A stretch of DNA of 44,370 bases. It comes from Alphaproteobacteria bacterium. Lineage in GTDB: Bacteria > Pseudomonadota > Alphaproteobacteria > Caulobacterales > Aquidulcibacteraceae. Position 1 is the stretch's first letter. Every line of letters begins with the position of its first letter. The DNA lies in contig JAPLOL010000108.1 of NCBI GenBank assembly GCA_026400735.1, positions 1-44,370 of the forward strand, read 5' to 3'. Shown here in pieces: positions 36,706-44,370 of this stretch. A program made the position numbers and the translations under genes. The notes beneath the pieces are model-generated. The model was not told where the DNA came from. It ran no database searches and saw only the letters and a list, made by a program, of their open reading frames with translations.

Positions 36706-38550
36706 TTACCAGCCGCAGGTGCGGCCGCGATTGCGCGTGCGCAGGTCGTCCATCAATGGCTGGAAGTAGCGCACCATCGCACCACCATCCATTTGACGCG
36801 TGCCCGTAAAGGCTTCGAGCGCGTCCGGCCATGGGTGCGAGGCGCCCATTTCCAGCATGCGCGCAAAACGCTCGCCGACTTCGCGGTTGCCATAGACCGT
36901 GCAGCGATGCAGCGGGCCTTGCCAGCCGGCTTGGCGGCAAGCCGCTTCATAGAATTGGAATTGCAGCACGTATGAGAGGAAGTAGCGCAAGTACGGGACG
37001 TTGTTGGCGATATGATACTTCGCGCCCGGATCGAAGAATTCTTCGCCGCGCGCGTTCGGCGGACGAATGCCCTGATAGCGTTCGCGAAGCTCCCACCACG
37101 CGGCGTTGTAGCGATCCGGCGTGATGCGGCCGTCAAACACCTGCCAGCGCCACTGATCAACCGTCAGCGCGAACGGCAAGAAGGAGATCTTCTCCAACGC
37201 GCGCTCGAGCAGCAAGTTCGTGTCAGCAGCAGCCGGCGGGATCTGGTTGCGACGCAGCAGGTTGATGTCGACCAGATATTGCGGCGTGATGTTCAGCGCA
37301 ATGAAATCACCGATAGCTTCATGGAAACCATCGTGCGCGCCATTCCGATAAAGGAACGGCTGCTGATTGTAGGCGCGCTGATAGAAGTTGTGGCCGAGTT
37401 CGTGGTGGATGGTTTGGAAGTGCTCGGCGTTGACCTGTATGCACTGCTTCACGCGGAGATCGTCGACGTTGTCGATATCCCAGGCTGAAGCGTGGCAAAC
37501 GACATCGCGATCACGCGGGCGCGTGAGCAGCGAGCGTTCCCAGAACGTATCCGGCAATTCTGGGAAACCGAGAGAGGTGTAGAAGCGCTCAGCCGTCTCG
37601 GCCATTTGCACCGGCGTGTAGCGGGCACGTGTGAGCAATTGGGTGGTGTCGTAAGTTGCGTTGCCGCCGGCTGGCCTGACAAGCGGCATCAACGTCGACC
37701 AATCCTGCGCCCACATGTTGCCGAGCAGGTCAGCGCGGATCGGTTGATCCATCGGTACGACCGCATCGCCGTAGCGATCGTTCAGACGCGCGCGGACGTA
37801 GCAATGAAGCTGTTCATAGAACGGCGAAAGTTGACCCCAGAGGCGCTCAACTTCGCGCTCCATGTCGGCGGCTGGCATATCGTAGTTCGACAGCCACATA
37901 TTGCCGACATCTTCGAAGCCAAGATCGCGCGCGCCTTCGTTCGAGATTTCGACCATGCGCGCATAGTCTTGGCGCATTGGCGCGGCGACCGCGTGCCAGC
38001 GGGTCCACATTTCTTCTAGGCGTGCCGGGTTGTGCTCGGTGCCCATCAGGGTTTCGAGCTCATCGAGCGTGACTTGGCGGCCTTGGTAATCAATGCGGCC
38101 CGTTGAGTAGATCGACGCCAAGCGCGTGGTGATTTCCGAGAGTTGGCCTGCAGCGCCTTCGCGTTGCGGTGCGGGCAGCGTCAGACTCAGGCGCAGCAGA
38201 TCGATTTTGCGGCGCGTATCAGCTGGCATTTCAATATTGGCGTAACGGCCCGCTTCCGATGCCAGACGCACACGCGCTTCCGTGCCTTCAGCGTCGGAGC
38301 GCTGGAGCAGCCATTCGGTGTCGTAGGTAATGTTGGTGTTATAAACCCACGCAACGCGGCCCTCGTATTCAGAGCGGCGCATCAGCTCTTCTTCCGCCGC
38401 TTGTACGAACGCCGCCGCCGATTCCGCCGTCAGCGGTGCATCGGTGTTGGGTGAAGCAACGGGCCCGCCGGGCGGTGTTGCGCACGCGACGGCAAACGCC
38501 GCAATGGCGATCCAGGACACAGCTGTCCTGAGCAATGGTCTCGCGATCAT
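36706..38550 (-). CDS. M2-family peptidyl-dipeptidase A (ACE-like), lipoprotein
   Basis: A 614-residue zinc metallopeptidase of the angiotensin-converting-enzyme family. HHELGHN is at residues 382-388 (HExxH at 383-387), and the third ligand Glu411 lies in GFHEAIGD, 24 residues later, the family spacing. Residues 1-23 end in the lipobox AVAC, so the enzyme is probably lipid-anchored, outside the cytoplasm. Bacterial M2 enzymes release C-terminal dipeptides. Single gene, with a terminator just after the stop and the GNAT gene 43 nt upstream. With the S9 peptidase and Opp-like importer it fits peptide scavenging. Confidence 0.94.
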   Translation of the reverse strand: MIARPLLRTAVSWIAIAAFAVACATPPGGPVASPNTDAPLTAESAAAFVQAAEEELMRRSEYEGRVAWVYNTNITYDTEWLLQRSDAEGTEARVRLASEAGRYANIEMPADTRRKIDLLRLSLTLPAPQREGAAGQLSEITTRLASIYSTGRIDYQGRQVTLDELETLMGTEHNPARLEEMWTRWHAVAAPMRQDYARMVEISNEGARDLGFEDVGNMWLSNYDMPAADMEREVERLWGQLSPFYEQLHCYVRARLNDRYGDAVVPMDQPIRADLLGNMWAQDWSTLMPLVRPAGGNATYDTTQLLTRARYTPVQMAETAERFYTSLGFPELPDTFWERSLLTRPRDRDVVCHASAWDIDNVDDLRVKQCIQVNAEHFQTIHHELGHNFYQRAYNQQPFLYRNGAHDGFHEAIGDFIALNITPQYLVDINLLRRNQIPPAAADTNLLLERALEKISFLPFALTVDQWRWQVFDGRITPDRYNAAWWELRERYQGIRPPNARGEEFFDPGAKYHIANNVPYLRYFLSYVLQFQFYEAACRQAGWQGPLHRCTVYGNREVGERFARMLEMGASHPWPDALEAFTGTRQMDGGAMVRYFQPLMDDLRTRNRGRTCGW

Positions 38551-38592
38551 GGTCTCTCCCTGTTCCAGCTCAGCGCGTCTTCGCGCGCTCCC

Positions 38593-39081
38593 CTAATTGC
38601 CTTCCGCAGCAAGCCATTCGATGCCGTCCGCTGACATCATGAACACCGCCGCCTCGCGCCGCTTCGCACCGACAGCGTTGAAGAATTTCTGCGCCACTTC
38701 GTTTTCGACGCCGGTGGTGATCGCCAATTCGCGCGCACCGAGTTCACGTGCGCGACGCGCGACCGCACTCATCATTTTGCGCGCCAGGCCACTGCGGCGC
38801 AGTTCCGGCGCAACATAAAGTTCGCACAGCACCACGTTGGGCGCCCCCCGGCGTACGTCATAGCCCTTCGTGATGATGGCATGCGCAACGATCGGCGCAT
38901 TGCTGCGCTCCTGGGCTATCCACGCCTCAAACAATGCGCTGGAACCGAAGGCGTGCGACTTGATCCGATCCGCTTCCAGGCTCGTCAGCGCGCCTTCCTC
39001 ACTCGCCGCTAGCGCGGAGAGTTTGGCGATCGCGTCAGCGTCGCGCGGGACCGCGCGGCGGATGGTGAGTGGCAGCTCCAT
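38593..39081 (-). CDS. GNAT-family N-acetyltransferase
   Basis: A 162-residue acetyltransferase. The acetyl-CoA-binding motif A is VAPELRRSGLARKMMSAV near residue 95, preceded by the beta-strand CELYV and followed by ARELGARELAITTGVEN and a last strand with FFNAVGAKRREAAVFMM. The N-terminal PLTIRRAVPRDADAIAKL is a typical GNAT opening. Substrate unknown; it could be a small molecule or a protein N-terminus. It sits between a mini-protein gene and the M2 peptidase on the same strand. Confidence 0.85.
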   Translation of the reverse strand: MELPLTIRRAVPRDADAIAKLSALAASEEGALTSLEADRIKSHAFGSSALFEAWIAQERSNAPIVAHAIITKGYDVRRGAPNVVLCELYVAPELRRSGLARKMMSAVARRARELGARELAITTGVENEVAQKFFNAVGAKRREAAVFMMSADGIEWLAAEGN

Positions 39082-39164
39082 TTTGCGCGCTCATGTAAGG
39101 CGCGGAAGCAGCTCAGACGCAAGCAAAAGCGAAACGTTGCCAGCGGTTTGCGACGCTTAGGCGA

Positions 39165-39296
39165 TCAGTGATCGACCCAGGGCCCCATCGGGCCACCGTC
39201 ATCGTGATCCCAGCCGCCCGAGCGGCGGGTCATGAAGGCGCCAAGGAGGGTCAGACCCACCACAACGCCAACCGCGACAAGAAACCAGAAGAACAT
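39165..39296 (-). CDS. Small single-TM protein (43 aa)
   Basis: ATG 39296 to TGA 39165 encodes 43 residues. Residues 2-21 (FFWFLVAVGVVVGLTLLGAF) form a membrane helix and the rest is a polar tail with a WDHDDGGPMGPWVDH ending. GGAG lies 5 nt before the start. It sits on the same strand between the acyltransferase and GNAT genes. The Asp/His/Trp-rich, Gly-spaced tail could bind a metal, but that is inference. I do not recognise a family. Confidence 0.6.
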   Translation of the reverse strand: MFFWFLVAVGVVVGLTLLGAFMTRRSGGWDHDDGGPMGPWVDH

Positions 39297-39329
39297 AACC
39301 GCTCCACGGTTCGGCTCGCTCGCAAGAGA

Positions 39330-40538
39330 CTACAACGCCTCCCCAACGGGCCGTGTGGATAATGTAGCTGCGTTCGGTTGGCTTTTCGAGGGCAGGCCTA
39401 TCCAAACGCGCAGAATGGGAACTCGGCGCCCCAGATCGTAGAAAAGCCAGCACCCCAAAGCAGTTGCGCCAATCAGCAAAGGCGCTTCGACCGCGAGTGG
39501 CAGCCGAAGTTCATCGAGATAATGGCCGGTGACGACGATGAGCGTTTGGTGGATCAGGTAAAACGGGAAGATTGCCCGCGTGAGCATCTGCCGGATCGGG
39601 CCATCTGCCGCCTTCAGATAGCGATGCGCGAAACCAAGCGCGGCGATGATCGCGCACCACGCGTCGAGTTCGTGCACGCAGCGCATAATGAAGCGCAGCC
39701 AATCTGGGGGTGTGACGCCATCAGGGTACGCGCCGAAGTACGTCACCATCGCCGCCCAAGAACAGACCGCAATCGCGAGCGCAGGCCAACGCCAGTTCGC
39801 GCAACCCTGGAAGAAAACGTCGCTCTTGGCGACAGCAAAGCCGAATAGAAAGATGCTGAAGTAGAGCGGATGCAGATACCAATCTTCGCGGAAATCGTGG
39901 CTTTCATGGAAGATTGGAAAGAGCGTTACGCGTAGCGCCGCCATGATCAGCCACGGCGTGATGATGAGAAATGGCCCAGCGATCAGCACGCTCACCGCTT
40001 TTGGAATGCGGCGCAGCAGCGGCAGCAACGGCACAAGCGCGAGCGTGTAGAGGATCAGATACGCGACGAACCACATGTGGTTGTACGTCGGCGTCGAGAG
40101 GCACCCGTCATTGTCGCACCAATTGCCGGAGGCGGTGGCGTACTTGACGTAGAAATTGTCGAGCACCAGCGGATACTGCGCCACGAGCGCGGCGGGCAGC
40201 GCTTGCAGCGCTTCGACGATCTCAAAATAGCTCTGCGGCGGAACGATCACGAACACGGCCAGAAGCAAAGGCGGCCAGAGCCGGCCCATGCGGGAGGTCG
40301 TCAGCTTCCACGGGTTCATCTTGTCGGCCATGAACCGGGTCGCCGCGCCCGAGATCAGGAACAGGAGCGTCAGCCGCCACGGGTTGGTCAGCATCATCAG
40401 CGGCTCGATGGCGTCGCTGGCGCGGCTCGATTTCACGTGCCAATCCCAGGTCACGTAAAACATGCCGCAATGGTAGAGGATGAGCAGCCCGAACGCGATG
40501 ATGCGGAGCCAATCTAGATCATAGCGGCGGTCAGTCAT
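39330..40538 (-). CDS. Membrane acyltransferase family 3 (MdoC/OpgC-like)
   Basis: A 402-residue integral membrane protein with about ten predicted spans and the acyltransferase-3 opening RYDLDWLRIIAFGLLILYH, where the conserved Arg and His are present. Such proteins acylate periplasmic glucans, LPS or other envelope sugars. MdoC-likeness rests on overall layout and on the MWFVAYLILYTLALVP region. ATG 40538 is preferred: AAGGAG lies 11 nt before it, while the GTG three codons upstream sits too close (2 nt). Next downstream on the same strand is the 43-aa mini-protein. Confidence 0.85.
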   Translation of the reverse strand: MTDRRYDLDWLRIIAFGLLILYHCGMFYVTWDWHVKSSRASDAIEPLMMLTNPWRLTLLFLISGAATRFMADKMNPWKLTTSRMGRLWPPLLLAVFVIVPPQSYFEIVEALQALPAALVAQYPLVLDNFYVKYATASGNWCDNDGCLSTPTYNHMWFVAYLILYTLALVPLLPLLRRIPKAVSVLIAGPFLIITPWLIMAALRVTLFPIFHESHDFREDWYLHPLYFSIFLFGFAVAKSDVFFQGCANWRWPALAIAVCSWAAMVTYFGAYPDGVTPPDWLRFIMRCVHELDAWCAIIAALGFAHRYLKAADGPIRQMLTRAIFPFYLIHQTLIVVTGHYLDELRLPLAVEAPLLIGATALGCWLFYDLGRRVPILRVWIGLPSKSQPNAATLSTRPVGEAL

Positions 40539-40642
40539 TCGGGTCACGTCTCCTTCGAGCGCCCGCTTCTTTCCCGCTTCATCCTGCCCCGCTACGCTGG
40601 CGCCACGCTCGGTGGCCTGCCGGGACGAACGGGGAGCCTCCG

Positions 40643-41467
40643 GTGACCACCGGCGACGAAAACGGGACCAACGGCACGCCCCGGGGCGAGTGGATGATCG
40701 GCCCCTGGGCCACGATTGCGCTCGTTGGTATCGTGGTGGCGTTCGTGAATGCGACCTCGGGCATCATCGAACACGCGGGCGGCCACTGGGCCGCACCAGT
40801 CCTCTGGGAAGGCACCAGCTTCCTCTCGGTCGTCGCGATGGCGCCGGCTGTGGGCTGGGCCGTGCAACGTTGGCCATTCCGGCGCGAGACCATCGCGAAG
40901 GCAGCGCTCATCCATTTCGGCCTGACCATCCCCTTCGCGCTTATCCACATCATGATCATCTTCGTGACGCGCGAGGCCGCCTATTGGTCGGTCGGCGCCC
41001 GCTACGGGTTCTTCGACGACGGCGTCGCGATCACGATGCTCTACGAATGGCGCAAGGACGCTCTGGTCTACGCCGCCTTCGCTGCGACCTACGCGATTTT
41101 CCAACGCCGCCTCGACCAGCGCGCGTCTGCAGAACCAGCAGACCCACGCATCGAGATCCGCGACGGCGGCTCCGCTGTGTTTCTCGCGCCCGCCGATATC
41201 TTCTTCGTCGAAGCCGCCGGCAACTACATCGAATTCCACACTGCCACGCGGACGCATCTCGTACGCGGCACGCTTTCAGCGTGGGAGGCGCGACTGACGG
41301 CGCGCGGCTTCATCCGCGTCCACCGCTCGCGTCTCGTAAACCGCGCCAAGATCACTGCGCTGAAGCCAACGCCGTCAGGCGACATGGAGATCACCCTCGG
41401 CGAAGGCCGCACCGTTCTCGGAAGCCGCCGCTATCGCGCGGTGCTTGCAAGCGGGCCCGCAGCGTGA
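40643..41467 (+). CDS. Membrane-anchored LytTR-domain transcription regulator
   Basis: A 274-residue protein with about four membrane spans (residues 21-42, 58-74, 87-108 and 136-153) and a C-terminal LytTR DNA-binding domain from about residue 170. LytTR features: IFFVEAAGNYIEFHT, FIRVHRSRLVN, and GDMEITLGEGRTVLGSRRYR. There is no response-regulator receiver domain, so the membrane part is probably the sensor. Start GTG 40643 with GGGGAG 6 nt upstream. Membrane LytTR proteins usually control a neighbouring gene; the next gene encodes a membrane/SRPBCC protein, separated by 79 nt with two palindromes. Confidence 0.88.
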   Translation: MTTGDENGTNGTPRGEWMIGPWATIALVGIVVAFVNATSGIIEHAGGHWAAPVLWEGTSFLSVVAMAPAVGWAVQRWPFRRETIAKAALIHFGLTIPFALIHIMIIFVTREAAYWSVGARYGFFDDGVAITMLYEWRKDALVYAAFAATYAIFQRRLDQRASAEPADPRIEIRDGGSAVFLAPADIFFVEAAGNYIEFHTATRTHLVRGTLSAWEARLTARGFIRVHRSRLVNRAKITALKPTPSGDMEITLGEGRTVLGSRRYRAVLASGPAA

Positions 41468-41471
41468 CGCG

Positions 41472-41535
41472 CTTGTCGCAGCGACAAGATAGCATGCGGA
41501 CTTCGTCGCGGCGCACGCTAGCGTCTGCGCGAAGT
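41472..41535. promoter_or_regulatory. Two palindromes between the LytTR and SRPBCC genes
   Basis: The first is CTTGTCGC-A-GCGACAAG (41472-41488), a near-perfect 17-base inverted repeat that starts 5 nt after the regulator's stop. The second has outer arms ACTTCG (41500-41505) and CGAAGT (41530-41535), with GCGCA (41511-41515) and TGCGC (41526-41530) inside it. Neither has a T-tract. They could be a regulator site, a terminator or a leader structure for the gene starting at 41547. Confidence 0.4.
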
Positions 41536-41546
41536 AAGGACGACGC

Positions 41547-42536
41547 ATGGCGGACGACGTTCGACTGACTCCGAAACGTGCGATCATCGTGATCGCTGCA
41601 GGTCTCGCGGCATCTTTGGTGATTGTCGGCCTGCCGTATTTGGCGCCTTGGCTCTACGCTATCGCAACCGGCGGAGCAGACCCTAGCGCCTCGATGACAG
41701 CCGTCGTCGGTTTCAATGCCAGCCTGACACTCCTCTTCCCAGCCATTCAAGGCGCCGGCATGGGCGTTGCGCTCGGCCGCTCTCACTACGGGTTAGGCAC
41801 AACTGCATTACTCGCGCTGGCTATGGTGGTTGTGGACGTTGTCCTAGCGATCATCGTCATCCACGAGGGCGCGATCTGTCTCATCATCATGTCGCCGCTG
41901 CTGTTCTTGATGATCTGGATTGGCGAAGAGCTTGCGCGCCTCGTAGTGGTGCGCATCGGACGCAAAGTACAAGTGAGCCTCATTCCTCTCGTTGTGCTCG
42001 CGGTGTTCGCCGAAGCGCGTGGGCCAACGCCAAATTACATGGCCGAAGTCACCGATAGCGTCGTCGTCAACGCGCCACCCGAATACGTCTGGCGCTATGT
42101 GACGAGTTATCCGGAGAACCGCGCCCCTCCGGAATATTGGTTGTGGCAAGCAGGCTTGCCCTATCCGACGCAATCGATCGCCGATGCGCCGCAAGTTGGC
42201 GCCAAGCGCATCTGCGCCTTCAACACCGGCATCGCCTTCGAGGAACGCATCACCGAGCTGCGGCCAAACGAAGTGATGACATTCGAAGTCACTGCGCAGC
42301 CGGATCACCCAGAAGTCACTGGCCACTTCCAGTTCGATCGCGGCCAAATCCGGCTCACGCGCAACGCGGACGGCACAACCACGTTAACGGCAACGAGCTG
42401 GTATCGCCTCTTTGTGCGCCCTGCCGTCTACTTCGATTGGTGGACGGCTGACATCACCCGCCAAGTGCACTTTCGTGTGCTGAACCACATGAGGGATTTG
42501 GCGGAAGCCGACTATCGCCAAGCGCCGGCGCTCTAG
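41547..42536 (+). CDS. Membrane protein with C-terminal SRPBCC/polyketide-cyclase-like domain
   Basis: A 329-residue protein. Residues 10-160 hold about four to five hydrophobic spans, for example IIVIAAGLAASLVIVGLPYL and LLALAMVVVDVVLAIIVI. From residue 165 on, VTDSVVVNAPPEYVWRYVTSYP opens an SRPBCC (START/Bet v1) fold, ending with ITRQVHFRVLNHMRDLAEA. SRPBCC domains bind hydrophobic ligands. AAGGA lies 6 nt before ATG 41547. It follows the LytTR regulator, so it may be its target. Its TAG overlaps the MFS gene's TAG in CTAG (42533-42536). Confidence 0.78.
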   Translation: MADDVRLTPKRAIIVIAAGLAASLVIVGLPYLAPWLYAIATGGADPSASMTAVVGFNASLTLLFPAIQGAGMGVALGRSHYGLGTTALLALAMVVVDVVLAIIVIHEGAICLIIMSPLLFLMIWIGEELARLVVVRIGRKVQVSLIPLVVLAVFAEARGPTPNYMAEVTDSVVVNAPPEYVWRYVTSYPENRAPPEYWLWQAGLPYPTQSIADAPQVGAKRICAFNTGIAFEERITELRPNEVMTFEVTAQPDHPEVTGHFQFDRGQIRLTRNADGTTTLTATSWYRLFVRPAVYFDWWTADITRQVHFRVLNHMRDLAEADYRQAPAL

Positions 42537-43876
42537 CCTTCCATCTCATCGCGAATGGATTTGCGCGCGAGCCAGAAGAGGCCAGCCGCAATAAATCCAG
42601 TTAGCGAGGCTACAATCAGCGCCCAGCGGACGCCTTCGCCCTCGCCCATGCCAAAATAGATCGCGAACATGTCCGAGAGCGCCCCGACCGCCAGCGGCCC
42701 AAGGCCGAGGCCGACTAGGTTGATTATGAAGAGCAGAATAGCCGATGCGGTTGCACGCATATGCGGCGGCACGATTGTTTGCGCCGTCGCGTAAACCGGC
42801 CCGTACCAAAGTGTGCCGATCACCGAGCCAAAGAACAAACTCGACAGCGCCACAACAGCCGAAGGCGACAGCACGCCGAACAGAAAAATCGGCATAACCA
42901 CAACCGACGCGATCGCGGGTACGCTGACATAGGCGCGATAGTCGCGGCTGCCATACCTATCGGCGATCGCACCGCCCGCAAACGAACCAATGGCGCCGCC
43001 GATGCCGGCCATCAATCCAAGCGACAGCCCCAAAAACCCACCAGGCGCCAAGCCGAACATAGCGCCGAGCGCTGTCACTTCCTCCAAGTGGTTGCGATAA
43101 AAGAACGACGCCGCGAACGGCGCCTGCCCGTACCCGATAAACGCTTTGATCGCCGCGGCGAACGCCACAAGCCAGAAGGTGCGCTTTTTGCGCAGCGTCG
43201 CCAGCGCATCGCGAAACGGTTTTGCATCGCGCATCTGTTGCGCGCGCGCCTTGATTTCTTCGGCGCTGGCGCGAATGCGCGGCTCGATGAGCGTGAGCCC
43301 AGCAACCATGGCAAGCAGCAAGCCAGGTAGCCCGCAGACGATGAACGCCATGCGCCAGCCATACGCGTCAGCAATCAAGCCACCAAGCGCCATGCCAACC
43401 AAGCCGCCGAGCGGCGTGCCCATCGCGTAGAACGCCAACGCCGAGGCGCGCTTTTCCTTGGGCACATAATCCACGATCAGCGAATGCGCCGGCGGCGTAC
43501 ATCCCGCTTCGCCAACACCGACGCCGATGCGCGCCAACAGCAATTGCGTGAACGTCTGTGCAAATCCACAGAGCGTCGTGAACAGCGACCATAGCGCCAA
43601 CGCGCCAGCGATGATGAACGGCCGATGTCCGCGCTCCGCGGCGCGCGCAATCGGCAAACCAAGCACAGTATAAAACAATGCAAACGCAAGCCCGCTCATC
43701 GCGCCGACCTGCCAATCCAGCAGCCCAAGCTCGCGCTTGATCGGTTCGGCAAGAATGTTCACGACTTGACGATCGACGAAGTTCATCACGTAGATGAGCA
43801 GCAGCAAGCCCATCGCATACTTGCGATAGCCCGCCCCTACGGCGCGCACGGCAGGTTGCGTTGTCGCCTCGCTCAA
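42533..43876 (-). CDS. MFS transporter, spinster-like
   Basis: A 447-residue major facilitator with about 12 membrane spans. The N-terminus shows MNFVDRQVVNILAEPIKREL, then FALFYTVLGLPIARAAER with the conserved loop basic residues, and GVGVGEAGCTPPAHS, all typical of the spinster-like subgroup. Substrate unknown; in proteobacteria such genes often sit by lipid, sphingoid or aromatic catabolism genes, but none is next to it. The start is TTG 43874-43876, supported by GGGAGG about 7 nt upstream. It diverges from the HD hydrolase across 141 nt and overlaps the SRPBCC gene stop by 4 nt. Confidence 0.9.
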   Translation of the reverse strand: MSEATTQPAVRAVGAGYRKYAMGLLLLIYVMNFVDRQVVNILAEPIKRELGLLDWQVGAMSGLAFALFYTVLGLPIARAAERGHRPFIIAGALALWSLFTTLCGFAQTFTQLLLARIGVGVGEAGCTPPAHSLIVDYVPKEKRASALAFYAMGTPLGGLVGMALGGLIADAYGWRMAFIVCGLPGLLLAMVAGLTLIEPRIRASAEEIKARAQQMRDAKPFRDALATLRKKRTFWLVAFAAAIKAFIGYGQAPFAASFFYRNHLEEVTALGAMFGLAPGGFLGLSLGLMAGIGGAIGSFAGGAIADRYGSRDYRAYVSVPAIASVVVMPIFLFGVLSPSAVVALSSLFFGSVIGTLWYGPVYATAQTIVPPHMRATASAILLFIINLVGLGLGPLAVGALSDMFAIYFGMGEGEGVRWALIVASLTGFIAAGLFWLARKSIRDEMEG

Positions 43877-44017
43877 GCCGATACCTCCCGGTTTTTGTTT
43901 TCCTCGACCTTAGGCGAGTTTCGCGGCGGCGCTAGCGCTTCCGAAATGTTCCCGGACGCGCGAAGTCGCTTATGTGATGCCGCGCGTTTCCCTACATTCG
44001 CGGCAAACTGGAATCAC

Positions 44018-44370
44018 ATGGTCCGCCCCACACTCCCCGCCACACCAAAATCCGCCGAGAAACCTCGGGCGTGGCAACGTATGCTATCCGGCAGGCGGCT
44101 CGATCTCCTCGACCCCTCACCGCTGGACATCGAGATCGAAGATATCGCGCACGGCCTAGCGCGCGTCGCGCGCTGGAACGGACAAACGATCGGCGCGCAC
44201 GCCTTCTCCGTCGCGCAACACTCACTCATCGTTGAGGACATTTGCCGCAAGTTGGCGCCCGAATGGGACAAGCAGCGCCGCTTGCTGGCACTGCTGCACG
44301 ACGCGCCGGAGTACGTGATCGGCGACATGATCTCGCCGTTCAAAGCTGCACTCGGCTTCGACTACAAGGC
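44018..44370 (+). CDS. HD-domain hydrolase, N-terminal part (cut by window end)
   Basis: The frame from ATG 44018 runs off the right edge with no stop, giving 117 residues. The sequence WQRMLSGRRLDLLDP near residue 18, HAFSVAQHSLIVED near 64 and LLALLHDAPEYVIGDM near 90 form the HD-domain metal set (His...His-Asp) of YfbR/COG1896-like phosphohydrolases, which act on nucleotides such as dNMPs. A short GGAA precedes the ATG, a weak ribosome binding site. The C-terminal half is missing, so the exact subfamily is open. Confidence 0.82.
   Translation, partial: MVRPTLPATPKSAEKPRAWQRMLSGRRLDLLDPSPLDIEIEDIAHGLARVARWNGQTIGAHAFSVAQHSLIVEDICRKLAPEWDKQRRLLALLHDAPEYVIGDMISPFKAALGFDYK

Overview
The window is high-GC, gene-dense chromosomal DNA from an alphaproteobacterium. 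A Caulobacterales/Hyphomonadaceae-like lineage is my best guess; this is inferred from gene content, not from a marker gene. Pointers are the short stand-alone PurL, a TIGR02301-family protein, a YcgN-type cysteine-cluster protein, a PA3286-like KAS III, and many secreted or lipoprotein hydrolases with Tat-like or lipobox signals. I see no tRNA, rRNA, CRISPR array, insertion sequence, phage gene or replication origin. No gap longer than 300 bases lacks a gene.

Layout. 1-141 is the 3' end of an Arg/Asp/Asn-rich protein. 179-3811 (minus) is purL followed by gor. 3953-7467 (plus) holds a MaoC hydratase, a PP2C-like phosphatase whose start overlaps the hydratase stop, and an S9 oligopeptidase lipoprotein. 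7525-11654 (minus) is a peptide ABC importer (binding protein plus two permeases, no ATPase), interrupted by a plus-strand secreted protein. 11751-14217 (plus) holds a DUF442 phosphatase/sulfurtransferase-like protein, an ATP-grasp-like protein and a metallo-beta-lactamase-fold hydrolase; two tiny membrane ORFs face them on the other strand. 14431-17931 (minus) holds a small hypothetical, a lipoprotein, a fatty acyl-CoA ligase and pdxH. 18025-20085 (plus) holds a secreted HExxH protein and aroC. 20056-21754 (minus) holds a membrane alpha/beta-hydrolase and a small hypothetical. 21805-22895 (plus) is a tandem pair of paralogous single-pass membrane proteins. 22864-26961 (minus) is a five-gene cluster: TrmA/RlmD-type RNA methyltransferase, YcgN, RpiB, an LMW-PTP-like phosphatase and a SAM methyltransferase.

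27017-36653 carries, in order: a glycine-zipper protein with a strong terminator, tlyA, an amidase, a TIGR02301 protein, a small hypothetical, an HExxH 'Vgr-related' protein, a macro-domain protein, an alpha/beta hydrolase, pyrC with a family-9 glycosyltransferase, ygfZ and a KAS III. 36706-43876 holds an M2 (ACE-like) peptidase lipoprotein, a GNAT, a mini-protein, an acyltransferase-3, a membrane LytTR regulator followed by a membrane/SRPBCC protein, and a spinster-type MFS transporter. An HD-domain hydrolase starts at 44018 and runs off the end.

Most genes are housekeeping (purine, pyrimidine, chorismate, PLP, RNA modification, redox) or envelope and peptide catabolism: three HExxH proteins, an S9 peptidase and an Opp-like importer. 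I found no clear defence or secretion system. The most interesting unexplained items are the tandem TGG-x-DFA membrane proteins, the single-TM mini-ORFs tucked between convergent genes, the LytTR/SRPBCC pair with palindromes between them, the cloverleaf-like extragenic repeat at 7469-7519, and a possibly frameshifted reading frame behind rpiB.
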